64,000 nucleotides of DNA from Caulobacter segnis ATCC 21756. GTDB taxonomy: Bacteria > Pseudomonadota > Alphaproteobacteria > Caulobacterales > Caulobacteraceae. The DNA is taken from positions 930,001 to 994,000 of the forward strand of contig NC_014100.1 in NCBI RefSeq assembly GCF_000092285.1. Reading direction: 5' to 3'. Position 1 is the stretch's first letter; the number at the start of each line of letters is the position of its first letter. Shown in pieces: positions 44,758 through 52,553 of the stretch. The notes beneath the pieces were generated by a model. It was not told where the DNA came from. It did not search any database and worked only from the letters and a program-made list of their open reading frames with translations. Made by a program: the position numbers and the translations under genes.

Positions 44758-45861
44758 TCAGCTTTTGAGACCTTCCAGCATCCGCCGCTTGGCTTGGGGC
44801 GTCATGCCGTAACGCTCGCGGAACGCCCGGTTGAAGCTGGCCTTGGAGCTGAAGCCGGCCTCCAGGGCCAGGTCCAGGATCGCGCCGGCCGGCGCGCTGG
44901 TCAGCCGCTCGGCGACCTCCTCGCAGCGCAGGGCGTTGATGGTGCGCGAGAAGTTCTGGCCCAGGCCCTGGTTGAAGGCGCGCGAGACATAGCCGGTGTT
45001 GGCGCCCAGCCGGCGCGCGGCGCGCCGCAGGCTGAGGTCGGGTTCGCGGTGCCAGCCCTCGGCGCGGATCTTCTCCCGCCAGGCCTGGCCCAGCGCCGCC
45101 CAGTCGCGCTCCTGGGCGGGCGGCTCGGGCGTCAGGTCGCGCAACGGCGGGAAGGGGAGGGCGGCGTTGCGCCAGCCTTCGATCGCCAGATAGACGGCGA
45201 TGGCGGCGACCCCGACATAGAGGCCCATCAGCCCCTTGTAGTCGAGCGGCCGGACCAGGTCCCAGAGGGCGTAGACCGTCCAGATCGCCGCCAGCAGCGC
45301 CCCGGCGGCCAGGGCCCGCGTCAGCCAGCGCGCGGCGAAGCGGCTGTCGTCGCTGCGCCCCTGGGCCAGGGCCGCGCGGTAGGCGACCAGGCGCCGCCAG
45401 CTCGCTGTTCCGTAAGCGGCGAAACTGACGATCAGGGCCAGGGAAAAGACCAGGTCGCCCGGCTGCATGGCGATGTCCGCCCAGCGGTTCTTGAGGTCCA
45501 GCGGCAGCACGAAGCCGCCCAGCAGCCAGGCGAACTGGACAAGGCCCGGCAGCAGGTGTCGCCCCGCGCCGCGCGGGGTCTCGCCGACGACCAGCGCCTC
45601 GACGTACAGCCACAGCAAAGGCGGCCCCAGCAGCGGAACCGCGACGGGCAGGAAGGTCAGCCAGCGCCAGCGGTCGTAGAAGCCCGCGAAGCCGATCAGC
45701 CACGGCGTGAACACCCCGACCAGCACCACCAGCAGCAAGGCCAGGTCGCGGTTGGCGGTCCGGTTGGCCAGCGTGCTCCACAGGCCGCCGGCGATCGGCA
45801 GGATGACCAGCGCCGCGACGCTGAGCACCGCCGTCCGCCAGCCGAACACCAAGTCGTGCAA
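44758..45861 (-). CDS. Membrane-bound AraC-family regulator
   Basis: A 367-residue protein with about seven hydrophobic segments in the first 230 residues (from AVLSVAALVILPIAGGLW to MGLYVGVAAIAVYLAIEGW). A C-terminal AraC DNA-binding domain follows (LSLRRAARRLGANTGYVSRAFNQGLGQNFSRTINALRCEEVAERL, ILDLALEAGFSSKASFNRAFRERYGMTPQAKRR). Such proteins sense membrane or external signals and regulate adjacent genes, and the S41 protease gene directly downstream on the same strand is the obvious candidate. The start is a TTG at 45861; others nearby cannot be excluded. Confidence 0.88.
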   Translation of the reverse strand: MHDLVFGWRTAVLSVAALVILPIAGGLWSTLANRTANRDLALLLVVLVGVFTPWLIGFAGFYDRWRWLTFLPVAVPLLGPPLLWLYVEALVVGETPRGAGRHLLPGLVQFAWLLGGFVLPLDLKNRWADIAMQPGDLVFSLALIVSFAAYGTASWRRLVAYRAALAQGRSDDSRFAARWLTRALAAGALLAAIWTVYALWDLVRPLDYKGLMGLYVGVAAIAVYLAIEGWRNAALPFPPLRDLTPEPPAQERDWAALGQAWREKIRAEGWHREPDLSLRRAARRLGANTGYVSRAFNQGLGQNFSRTINALRCEEVAERLTSAPAGAILDLALEAGFSSKASFNRAFRERYGMTPQAKRRMLEGLKS

Positions 45862-45998
45862 CCTCGCGCCCCCGCCGCCTCGATCGGGCGAGCCTAGGGA
45901 AGATCGATGCGCGGATATAGGGGGCGACGTCTGCGTCGGCGCATTGACAGCGGCGCGGCCGCGTGGCGGGCTCCGCCTCCACGTTTTGGAGCGCCTCG

Positions 45999-46517
45999 AT
46001 GACCACCCTGATCCTCAGCGTCGTCGGCAGCGACCGGCCCGGCCTGACCCAAGCCCTGGCCAGCGCCGTGCTGTCGGCCGGCGGCAACTGGCTGGAGAGC
46101 CATCTCAGCCAGCTGGGCGGGCTCTATGTCGGCTCGGTGCTGGTCGCGCTGGACGACGACAAGGTCGAGGCCCTGCGCGCGGCGGTCTCGGCGGTCGACG
46201 CCCACGGACTGGAGGTGCGGATCGCCCCGACGGTCGAAGCCCCCGCCGCGACGGGCGAGCTGCTGCAGCTGGGCGTCGTCGGCCAGGACCGTCCGGGCAT
46301 CGTCCACCAGGTCACCGGCGTGCTCAGCGCCCTGGGCGCCAATATCGAGAGCTTCGGCTCGCGCCTCAGCATCGAGCCCCACCAGGGCGCGCCGCTGTTC
46401 CACCTGGACGCCCGCCTGCGCCTGCCGCGCGGCCTGACCGCCGCCGCCGTCCAGGACGCGCTGGAAGCCATCTCCGGCGAGATCATGGTCGACATCGCGC
46501 TGACCCCGGCGGGGTAG
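45999..46517 (+). CDS. GcvR-like double-ACT-domain regulator
   Basis: A 172-residue protein of two ACT domains: LILSVVGSDRPGLTQALASAVLSAGGNWLESHLSQLGG (1-85) and LLQLGVVGQDRPGIVHQVTGVLSALGANIESFGS (about 90-165). This is the pattern of GcvR, which in gammaproteobacteria controls glycine cleavage genes by binding GcvA. A glycine- or other amino-acid-sensing role is inferred; no gcv gene is in the window. GGAG lies 8 nt before the ATG at 45999. Divergent from the membrane AraC gene. Confidence 0.85.
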   Translation: MTTLILSVVGSDRPGLTQALASAVLSAGGNWLESHLSQLGGLYVGSVLVALDDDKVEALRAAVSAVDAHGLEVRIAPTVEAPAATGELLQLGVVGQDRPGIVHQVTGVLSALGANIESFGSRLSIEPHQGAPLFHLDARLRLPRGLTAAAVQDALEAISGEIMVDIALTPAG

Positions 46518-46560
46518 GGGTTACACCTTGACGCTTCGCCCTCGCGCTCTGCGGTCGACC

Positions 46561-48039
46561 TTAAGTCACAGGAAGCAAGTTCGGATAGGGCGGCCGATCG
46601 CCCAGCGCGACGGCGGCTTCGTTAGCCTTGGCCTTGAGGATCGTGAGTTCGTCGGCAAGGGCTGCGGCGGCCGTGGCGTCCCCCTTCTCTTGAGCCGCGC
46701 TGAGTTCGCGCTGCTTGGCGGCGACGGCGGTCATCGCCGAGACCATGGTGGTATCCGCCGTCGACCATTTCGGCTGAGGTGCGACGGCTTCCTGGACCGC
46801 TTTCCCAACGTTTTCAGACTGGCCTTTGAGCGCGGCCGCCACGGCCAGACCAAAGCCGTTTGCGTCGCGGATGACCACGAACCTCGCCTTAACGTTGGTG
46901 ACGCCGAAGGTGCGGACGGTTTGCGCATCGGCTTCCTTCAATGCTTTTAAGCGGTTGGAAGCTTCATCAAGCTCCTTGACCTTGTCGCTTAGCGCCAACT
47001 CCGCCAAGCGCTGGGCCTCCTTGTCGTCGGGCTTCTTGGTGGCCAACGCTTTTCGCTGGGCCTCTTCGGCGACGCGAGTCGCGGTTTTCTTTTCGGCCTC
47101 GAGGGTCGCGACGGAGGCGTACAAGGCGTTGGTGTCGGCGAGCGCCTTCTCGGGGGCGCCGGCGATGGGGCGCTGGGGCAAGGCGATGAACTTGCGCCCG
47201 GCAAGATCCCACGACCCCACGGCGTTGTCGGGCGCCAACGAGGGCAGGGGGATCTGGACCGAGGCGAACGGCGCGCCGATATCCAGAGCGTCGGAGCCGG
47301 CGGCCGGGGTGGCGAAAGTCACATGTAACTCGGTCGGCGCAGCCTTGGATGGCGCGCCCTTTTTCCACGCTGCGCCGTACCAGGCGAGGACCGGACGAAC
47401 CATCATGCCTTCGTCAGTGGGGATGAGTTCGGCCTCGACATAGAGACGTGGATCTACTCCAGCCCCGAGATCCTTAAGCGTATTGGTCGTAGCGTCCGCC
47501 GCGGCGTCGTCGAGGAAAGGGCGTAGCTCCAGCCCGGCGTCAGGCGCCTTAGCGTTGAGCCGCTGCAAGGCGCCGACCTCTTTCAAGCTCTTCGGCGACG
47601 GCGCCTTGCCTTTGCTCTGCTTGGCGCCGTCGGCGTCGGCCGGAAGAAACAGGATAAGGCATGAGCGGGGCTGCTCAAGCCTGGCCAATCGTTCGCCCTC
47701 CGCCGGATGGCTCAGATCGTAGAAGCGGAAGGTCGTGGCGCCCTCCGCCACGAAGCCCTTCTCTACGCTCGCCTTCTCAATTGCATTGCCGAGAGCCGTC
47801 ATTCCCGAGCTGGCCAGGGAACCAGCGATGTTCGCGCCGACCATGGCCAAGGCCAGGCCCAGTGTTTCGCGGCTCTTATCGCTGCGCTCCATTTCGGTCG
47901 CCGTCGCGGAGCTGAGCGGGCACTGAGCGCGAACGGCGGCGCGCGCGGTCGTGACGCTTTCGGCACGCTCCGCGAGAGCCGCCGTCGGGCTGAGGATCAA
48001 CCCAACGGCGGGAGCGAGGAGAGCGAAGCGGCGAAGCAT
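46561..48039 (-). CDS. Secreted coiled-coil protein of unknown function, partner of serine protease
   Basis: A 492-residue exported protein I do not recognise. Order: signal peptide (MLRRFALLAPAVGLILSPTAALA), a small Gly/Ala-rich segment (LALAMVGANIAGSLASSGMTALG) that could contact membrane, a middle beta-rich domain with paired PLPSL and ALPQRP elements, a charged coiled coil (about 305-370, KKTATRVAEEAQRKALATKK to DEASNRLKALKEAD), and a final helical part. GGAG lies before the ATG at 48039. It starts 21 bp after the serine protease stop, so the two form an operon. G+C is lower than in the surrounding core genes, suggesting acquisition. Confidence 0.78.
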   Translation of the reverse strand: MLRRFALLAPAVGLILSPTAALAERAESVTTARAAVRAQCPLSSATATEMERSDKSRETLGLALAMVGANIAGSLASSGMTALGNAIEKASVEKGFVAEGATTFRFYDLSHPAEGERLARLEQPRSCLILFLPADADGAKQSKGKAPSPKSLKEVGALQRLNAKAPDAGLELRPFLDDAAADATTNTLKDLGAGVDPRLYVEAELIPTDEGMMVRPVLAWYGAAWKKGAPSKAAPTELHVTFATPAAGSDALDIGAPFASVQIPLPSLAPDNAVGSWDLAGRKFIALPQRPIAGAPEKALADTNALYASVATLEAEKKTATRVAEEAQRKALATKKPDDKEAQRLAELALSDKVKELDEASNRLKALKEADAQTVRTFGVTNVKARFVVIRDANGFGLAVAAALKGQSENVGKAVQEAVAPQPKWSTADTTMVSAMTAVAAKQRELSAAQEKGDATAAAALADELTILKAKANEAAVALGDRPPYPNLLPVT

Positions 48040-48060
48040 GAGATCATCTCCGGAGTGAGA

Positions 48061-49356
48061 TTAGGGGCGCACGGCGCTGGAGGCGGTTGCGGTGGTCACA
48101 TAGGTTTCGCGGACGCCGCACGCGGCATCCTCCGCCATGGAGGGGCGGCTGATGAAGCCGATGACCTGCAAGGGCTGATCGGCGGCCGTCGTGTTCATGA
48201 AGACGGGGGTCCCCGAGAAGCCTTCGACGGTTTGACAGAGCAGCTTCACGCACTTGGTCTTTTCTTCCCGATAGACTTGGCAGAAGCCCTCTCTCGGCCA
48301 CCGCAGTCCCTTGCGCCAAGAGGGGGCCGAGCTGACGGCGGGGCCATAGTCCGCCGCCTTGTGGTCGTCGAAATAGGCTACAAGCGAAACCGGTCCCGCC
48401 GCCGCTTCCTGGCGCAGATTGGTCGCGGGCGCGGCGATCGCATCGGTGGTGAGAATTTCCACTACGGCCCAATCGGCTTCGACGGCCTGGCCAGAGCCAT
48501 GGTCTTTGAAGCGGGGCGCCACGGGCCAGGGGGCCGCGCGTCCATCCGCGGGCCGCACCCAGACTTTGCCGCTGGTCCAGGCCACGTTCCTGGCGCCTTC
48601 GAAGCAGTGGCGGGCGGTGATGAGGGTGCGATCGTTACGCAGCAGGCCGGCGCAGAATGGCCCGTTCTCGTCCTCGAGTAGGCCAACAGCGGCGAGCGCG
48701 CTGGTGGAGCTGCGCGCGAGGATGGCTGGGGGGATATCGGGACTGTACGAGCCGCCCTGGGCTCGTGGCTCGTAACTGCCAAGGCACGCCAAATCAAAGC
48801 GCGCGGCAATCGAGGCTGGAGGCCGGGACTTGGGATAGTATCCGAGATAGGCGTCGGCGGCCGCCGAGCAGTCGGGGTGGAGGCTGATCGCGTCGCGCAT
48901 GGACGTGAGCGACCGATTCAGGTCGCGGGCGCGTTGGCAGCTGGGGCTCCCCAGTTTGAGAGCACACTCGCTCTCGAGAGTTTTCAGTTCTTTTTCGAGA
49001 TACTTCGCGCCGTAGCTCGGATTCAGCGGGCGCTGGATCGTTTCGTTGCGCCGGAGAATCTGACCCAGGGTGATCGTCGATCCGAGGTCGACGACACCGA
49101 ACTCCGGTCCGCGATAACCGGGTAGACTGAGCTTCTTCAGCACGTCCTCTAGATTATCCGTCGTCGAGACATCGACCGGGGCGGCGGGGCGCTGGAGCGT
49201 TCCGCTTCCAAGGGGTCTCGCTCCCGGACCCAACGCAGGGCCCAGGCCGGGTTGGCCGCCGAAGCTGGCGTTTTGAGCGAAAGCGTTCGGTGTCAGCAAA
49301 ACACCGCCCGCGGCGCACAGGGCGGCAAAGACACGCCATTTGGGAAGCGTACTCAA
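48061..49356 (-). CDS. Secreted trypsin/V8-like serine protease with extra N-terminal domain
   Basis: A 431-residue exported protease. Signal peptide MSTLPKWRVFAALCAAGGVL...AFA; a Gly/Pro linker (PGLGPALGPGARPLG); a unique ~150-residue domain with four Cys; then an S1/S6-type peptidase domain whose triad I place at His250 (TARHCFEG), Asp295 (ADWAVVEI) and Ser381 (GFSGTPVF). The GFSGTP serine motif departs from GDSGGP and is closer to V8/glutamyl-endopeptidase or trypsin-like forms. Start: TTG at 49356 with GGGGGG about 7 nt upstream; a GTG at 49425 would lie upstream of the putative promoter. Its operon partner follows 21 bp downstream. Confidence 0.85.
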   Translation of the reverse strand: MSTLPKWRVFAALCAAGGVLLTPNAFAQNASFGGQPGLGPALGPGARPLGSGTLQRPAAPVDVSTTDNLEDVLKKLSLPGYRGPEFGVVDLGSTITLGQILRRNETIQRPLNPSYGAKYLEKELKTLESECALKLGSPSCQRARDLNRSLTSMRDAISLHPDCSAAADAYLGYYPKSRPPASIAARFDLACLGSYEPRAQGGSYSPDIPPAILARSSTSALAAVGLLEDENGPFCAGLLRNDRTLITARHCFEGARNVAWTSGKVWVRPADGRAAPWPVAPRFKDHGSGQAVEADWAVVEILTTDAIAAPATNLRQEAAAGPVSLVAYFDDHKAADYGPAVSSAPSWRKGLRWPREGFCQVYREEKTKCVKLLCQTVEGFSGTPVFMNTTAADQPLQVIGFISRPSMAEDAACGVRETYVTTATASSAVRP

Positions 49357-49390
49357 ATCTGACCCCCCTGCCAGATCGAATAGTCTTAAC

Positions 49391-49419
49391 AGACAACCGT
49401 AAAGTGTGCTACGTGTCAA
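49391..49419 (-). promoter_or_regulatory. Possible promoter of the protease operon
   Basis: On the minus strand TTGACA (49419-49414) is followed after 17 bp by TTGTCT (49396-49391), a perfect -35 with a weak -10. It implies a leader of about 30 nt before the TTG start. Confidence 0.35.
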
Positions 49420-49425
49420 TCGCAC

Positions 49426-49749
49426 GTCGAAGCCGCTTTGAAGGCTAGGGCGCGCGTTAACCGCTCGCCGAGAGCCAGGCGTTCGGTTTAGGTCTCGCAG
49501 ATTGGTGGGTGGCGTCGTCGTCCTGCGCCGCGCCCGCTGCGATCTTCAGCCGCGCCCCTTGAACGGGACGGGTGGCGCACCATCTGTTATCCATAAGCGA
49601 TCGCCCGCTTACGTTTCCGCGCCTGTTATCGGCCGGATGTCAGGGCGATGCTTCGCTCGCTCCGCGCCGTTACAGATGGCCTTGAGCGATTTCCCACCCA
49701 TCTAGCGTTTTGGGGCCCGCACTGTCGCCGGCCCCTGTTTTGGAACTTC
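49426..49749. other. Intergenic stretch upstream of the protease operon
   Basis: About 320 bases without a convincing gene. It is of mixed composition, contains short open frames only in shadow positions, and shows no palindromic element, tRNA or insertion sequence. It presumably carries control sequences for the protease operon (left) and the small frame at 49750 (right). Confidence 0.5.
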
Positions 49750-49914
49750 ATGAAAATCGTTTCTATCCGCGAGGCCGCCGCTCGGCGTGAGCCCCGCACT
49801 CAAACCCCGCAGCGCGTCGCGCTGTCGCCGGCGCGTCCGGCTCAAAGCGAATGGGCCTGGCCCGGCATGACCCGCGCCGCTCTGCGCGCCGAGATCATCG
49901 ACCAGATCGGCTAA
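49750..49914 (+). CDS. Possible small protein (54 residues)
   Basis: A short frame starting MKIVSIREAAARREPRTQ and ending RAALRAEIIDQIG, basic in the first half with Pro/Gln in the middle and a helical end. Third-position G+C is moderately high (about 75%), supporting coding, but there is no clear Shine-Dalgarno and no recognised family. The frame can be extended upstream to 49648, which looks less coding. Lies 100 bp before the PIG-V-type gene on the same strand. Confidence 0.42.
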   Translation: MKIVSIREAAARREPRTQTPQRVALSPARPAQSEWAWPGMTRAALRAEIIDQIG

Positions 49915-50013
49915 GCCTCCCCACCGACACGCGCCCGGCGGTTCGATCGCCGGTTGACGTGGTTCGGGCTTCCGTCGATCTAGCCTCTGTCCCATTCACC
50001 GGCGGAGGCGAGC

Positions 50014-51225
50014 TTGGCGAACACCGCGGCGAAAAGCCGAGCCCCCTTGGCGACCCGCCGCGAAACCTGGTTTTCGCTCGACGCCTGGAGGGCCTTTCAC
50101 GACCGCCACGCCGTCGTGATCTGGAGTTTCCTGGCCAGCCGGCTGATGCTGCTGGCGGTCGGGCTGCTCACCCTGGTCAACATTCGACCGCTCACCAACA
50201 CCGGCAACGCCCTGAGCCAAAGCGCCCACCAGGTCCTGAACATCTGGGGGGCGTCGGACAGCGGCTGGTACCTCGATCTCGCGACCAACGGCTACCAGCT
50301 GGTCCCCGCCGCCAACGGGCAGGCCAACTGGGCCTTCTTTCCGGCCATGCCGGGGCTGGCGGCCGGCCTCGCGCGCCTGACGAGCCTGACGCCGTTCGAG
50401 GCGATGCTGGTCGTCTCGAACCTCAGCTTCCTGGTCGCCCTGATCCTGGTCCATCGCCTCGCGCGCCAGGCCTTCAACGTGAAGACCGCCGACGTCACCG
50501 TCGTGCTGCTGTGCGTCGCGCCGGCCAGCTACATCTTTTCCGCCGCCTATACCGAGGCGCTGTTCCTGGCGTCGCTGACCGGCGCCCTGCTGCTGATCCG
50601 CGACCGCAGGTGGCTGGCCGCGGGCCTCGTCGCCGCGCTGGCCGCCCTGACCCGCAACCTCGGCCTGGCCCTGCTGCTGCCCTATGGCTGGGCGGTCCTG
50701 GAGCGTTGGCGGGCTCGGGACCAAGCCCCGCTGGGCCGGGCGGAGAGCGTCCGGATCGTCCTCGGCGGCCTGGCGCCGATCGCGGGCGTCGCGCTCTTCC
50801 TGCTGCATCTGAAGTCGCGCACTGGCGACGCCCTGGCGTTCCTGCACATTCAAAAGACGTGGGGCCGGAGCCTCGAGCAGCCCTTCGCCGCCCTCGTGCA
50901 AGGCCTGGTTCATCCCTCGTCCATCCCTGATACTGAGCTGCTGAGCTTCGCGATCGCCTGGCTGGCGCTGGGCCTCCTGCTGGCGCTGGCGCTGCTGAGG
51001 CGCTGGGGATGGCTGCTGCTGTCGGCGGTGTTGGTCCTGGCGCCGCTGGCGACCGGCGTGACCTCGTTCTCGCGCTACGCCCTGGTGGTCCTGCCGCTGT
51101 GGATGGTCGCCGGCCATCTGCTGAGCGAGCGGCCCCGGTCGACGATGGTCACCATCGCGTCGCTGGCCATGCTGAACGGGTTCATGATGGCGGCTTGGAC
51201 ACTGGCCTTGGGGATCACGGTTTGA
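50014..51225 (+). CDS. PIG-V-type GT-C glycosyltransferase (mannosyltransferase-like)
   Basis: A 403-residue membrane protein with about nine to ten hydrophobic segments. The first large loop (about 65-110) has ASDSGWYLDLATNGYQ and ANWAFFPAMPGLA, the Asp-containing motif of the PIG-V/GPI mannosyltransferase 2 family. Bacterial members are thought to add mannose or other sugars from polyprenyl-phosphate donors to envelope glycans; the acceptor here is unknown. The start is a TTG at 50014 with GGAGG 7 nt upstream. Its stop overlaps the TTG start of the next gene. Confidence 0.83.
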   Translation: MANTAAKSRAPLATRRETWFSLDAWRAFHDRHAVVIWSFLASRLMLLAVGLLTLVNIRPLTNTGNALSQSAHQVLNIWGASDSGWYLDLATNGYQLVPAANGQANWAFFPAMPGLAAGLARLTSLTPFEAMLVVSNLSFLVALILVHRLARQAFNVKTADVTVVLLCVAPASYIFSAAYTEALFLASLTGALLLIRDRRWLAAGLVAALAALTRNLGLALLLPYGWAVLERWRARDQAPLGRAESVRIVLGGLAPIAGVALFLLHLKSRTGDALAFLHIQKTWGRSLEQPFAALVQGLVHPSSIPDTELLSFAIAWLALGLLLALALLRRWGWLLLSAVLVLAPLATGVTSFSRYALVVLPLWMVAGHLLSERPRSTMVTIASLAMLNGFMMAAWTLALGITV

Positions 51226-51722
51226 CGGCGCGCGGCTTTGGGCCGGTCGCCCTCGGCATCCTGATCGGCCTGGTCTCGCTGCTGGTGCTCACGCAGCTGA
51301 GCCAGAGGGCCGACCGGACCTACGACGAGGCCACGGCGATCCGCGTCGAAGGCCGGCGTGTGCTGACGCTCTATGATCGCACCACCCCCACCAGCGTGCT
51401 CGGCAGCGGCTGGACGGCGCCGGTCCGGGGGGAGGGATCATGGTCGACCGCGCCCGAGGCCCACCTGAACCCGCCTACCTCGTCGTTCGATGGCGAGGTG
51501 TTGGTCTCGCTGACCCTGGCCTCGCCGCCGCGCCAGCAGCCGGTGACGGTGCGCCTGGGCGATGCGGTCCTCGGCGCCTGGACGCCGTCGAGCCATCGCG
51601 AGGAGACGGTCACCTTCGTCGCGCCCAGAAGCCTGCGCGCGCACAGCTATGACCTGCAGCTGGTGCTGGAGGCGGGCGACGCCCCCCTCCGGATCGTCAA
51701 GGTCGTGACGAAGGTTCGCTGA
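51222..51722 (+). CDS. Membrane-anchored beta-sandwich protein coupled to the PIG-V-type gene
   Basis: A 166-residue protein with one N-terminal membrane helix (VALGILIGLVSLLVLTQLS) and a periplasmic region of predicted strands (SSFDGEVLVSLTLASPPRQQPVTVRLGDAVLGAWTPSS and ending APLRIVKVVTKVR). The shape suggests a carbohydrate- or protein-binding sandwich. Starts at the TTG at 51222 that overlaps the preceding stop (TTGA), so it is translationally coupled and probably works with the glycosyltransferase. Not recognised as a named family. Confidence 0.75.
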   Translation: MTARGFGPVALGILIGLVSLLVLTQLSQRADRTYDEATAIRVEGRRVLTLYDRTTPTSVLGSGWTAPVRGEGSWSTAPEAHLNPPTSSFDGEVLVSLTLASPPRQQPVTVRLGDAVLGAWTPSSHREETVTFVAPRSLRAHSYDLQLVLEAGDAPLRIVKVVTKVR

Positions 51723-51724
51723 GG

Positions 51725-52495
51725 CTAAGCGGCGCTGAGCAGGGCCGCGCGCTCGGCGCTCGTCAGTGGGCGCCAGCGGCCTTCGGGCATGTCGCCCAGG
51801 TCCAGCGGACCGATGCGCACGCGGAACAGGTCGACGACCTTCAGATCCACCAGGTCGCACATCCGGCGGATCTGGCGATTGCGGCCTTCGCGCAGCACGA
51901 AACTCAGGCGCTGGTCCGAGATCACCTCGACCTCCGCCGGGCGCAGCTCGCGGCCGTCGAGTTCCAGGCCAAAGCGCAGCAGCTCCAGCTTCTCCTCGGT
52001 CAGCTCGCCCATGACGGCGACGCGGTATTCCTTTTCCAGGTCCGACTGCGGCCCGATCACGGCCTTGGCCACCACGCCGTCCTGGGACAGCAGGAGCAGG
52101 CCGCGCGAGTCCTTGTCCAGGCGCCCGACCGGCGGGATCAGGTCGCCCGACTGCGGGATGGCCACGCCACGCGCGTCACCCCACAGGTTGGCGCGGGTCA
52201 GGAGGCGCGCGGCCGGGACCTGGCCGGGATCCGGCTGGGACGAGACCACGCCGCGCGGCTTGTGGATCAGGTAGGTGGGCGTGCCGTCCAGCTTGGCCGT
52301 GGCGCGATCGGCCAGGACCAGGGTCTGGCCCGGCTGGATCTTGCGGCCCACGTCTTCGACCACCTCGCCGTCGATCGACACCAGGCCGTCGGAGATCAGC
52401 TGTTCGGCTTCCCGGCGCGAGCACACGCCGCTCTGGGCCAGCCACTTGTTGACCCGCTGGGGCTCGGCCTCGTCGTAGGTGCGGGTGAAGGCCAT
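51725..52495 (-). CDS. RluB/RluF-type 23S rRNA pseudouridine synthase
   Basis: A 256-residue pseudouridine synthase of the RsuA/RluB/RluE/RluF group. An N-terminal S4 domain (RVNKWLAQSGVCSRREAEQLISDGLVSIDGEVVEDVG) is followed by the catalytic domain with the nucleophilic Asp in PVGRLDKDSRGLLLLSQDG and the later RNRQIRRMCDLV. The pattern is closest to RluF (23S U2604), but RluB is possible. The ATG at 52495 begins MAFTRTYDEAEPQ. Converges on the preceding gene with a 2-bp gap; separated from prfA by a palindrome. Confidence 0.9.
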   Translation of the reverse strand: MAFTRTYDEAEPQRVNKWLAQSGVCSRREAEQLISDGLVSIDGEVVEDVGRKIQPGQTLVLADRATAKLDGTPTYLIHKPRGVVSSQPDPGQVPAARLLTRANLWGDARGVAIPQSGDLIPPVGRLDKDSRGLLLLSQDGVVAKAVIGPQSDLEKEYRVAVMGELTEEKLELLRFGLELDGRELRPAEVEVISDQRLSFVLREGRNRQIRRMCDLVDLKVVDLFRVRIGPLDLGDMPEGRWRPLTSAERAALLSAA

Positions 52496-52553
52496 CAGAG
52501 CGTGATCCCGAAAAGTGGGAACCGGTTTTCGGACGAGATCATGCTCCAAGCCA
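52496..52553. repeat. RIME-like palindromic element (family G)
   Basis: Contains GATCCCGAAAAGTGGGAACC and GGTTTTCGGACGAGATCATG, an element seen across Rhizobiales and relatives in this form (GATC...CCGAAAA...TTTTCGG...GATCATG). Inverted halves CCGAAAA / TTTTCGG are clear. It fills the 58-bp gap between the prfA stop and the pseudouridine synthase start. Confidence 0.75.
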
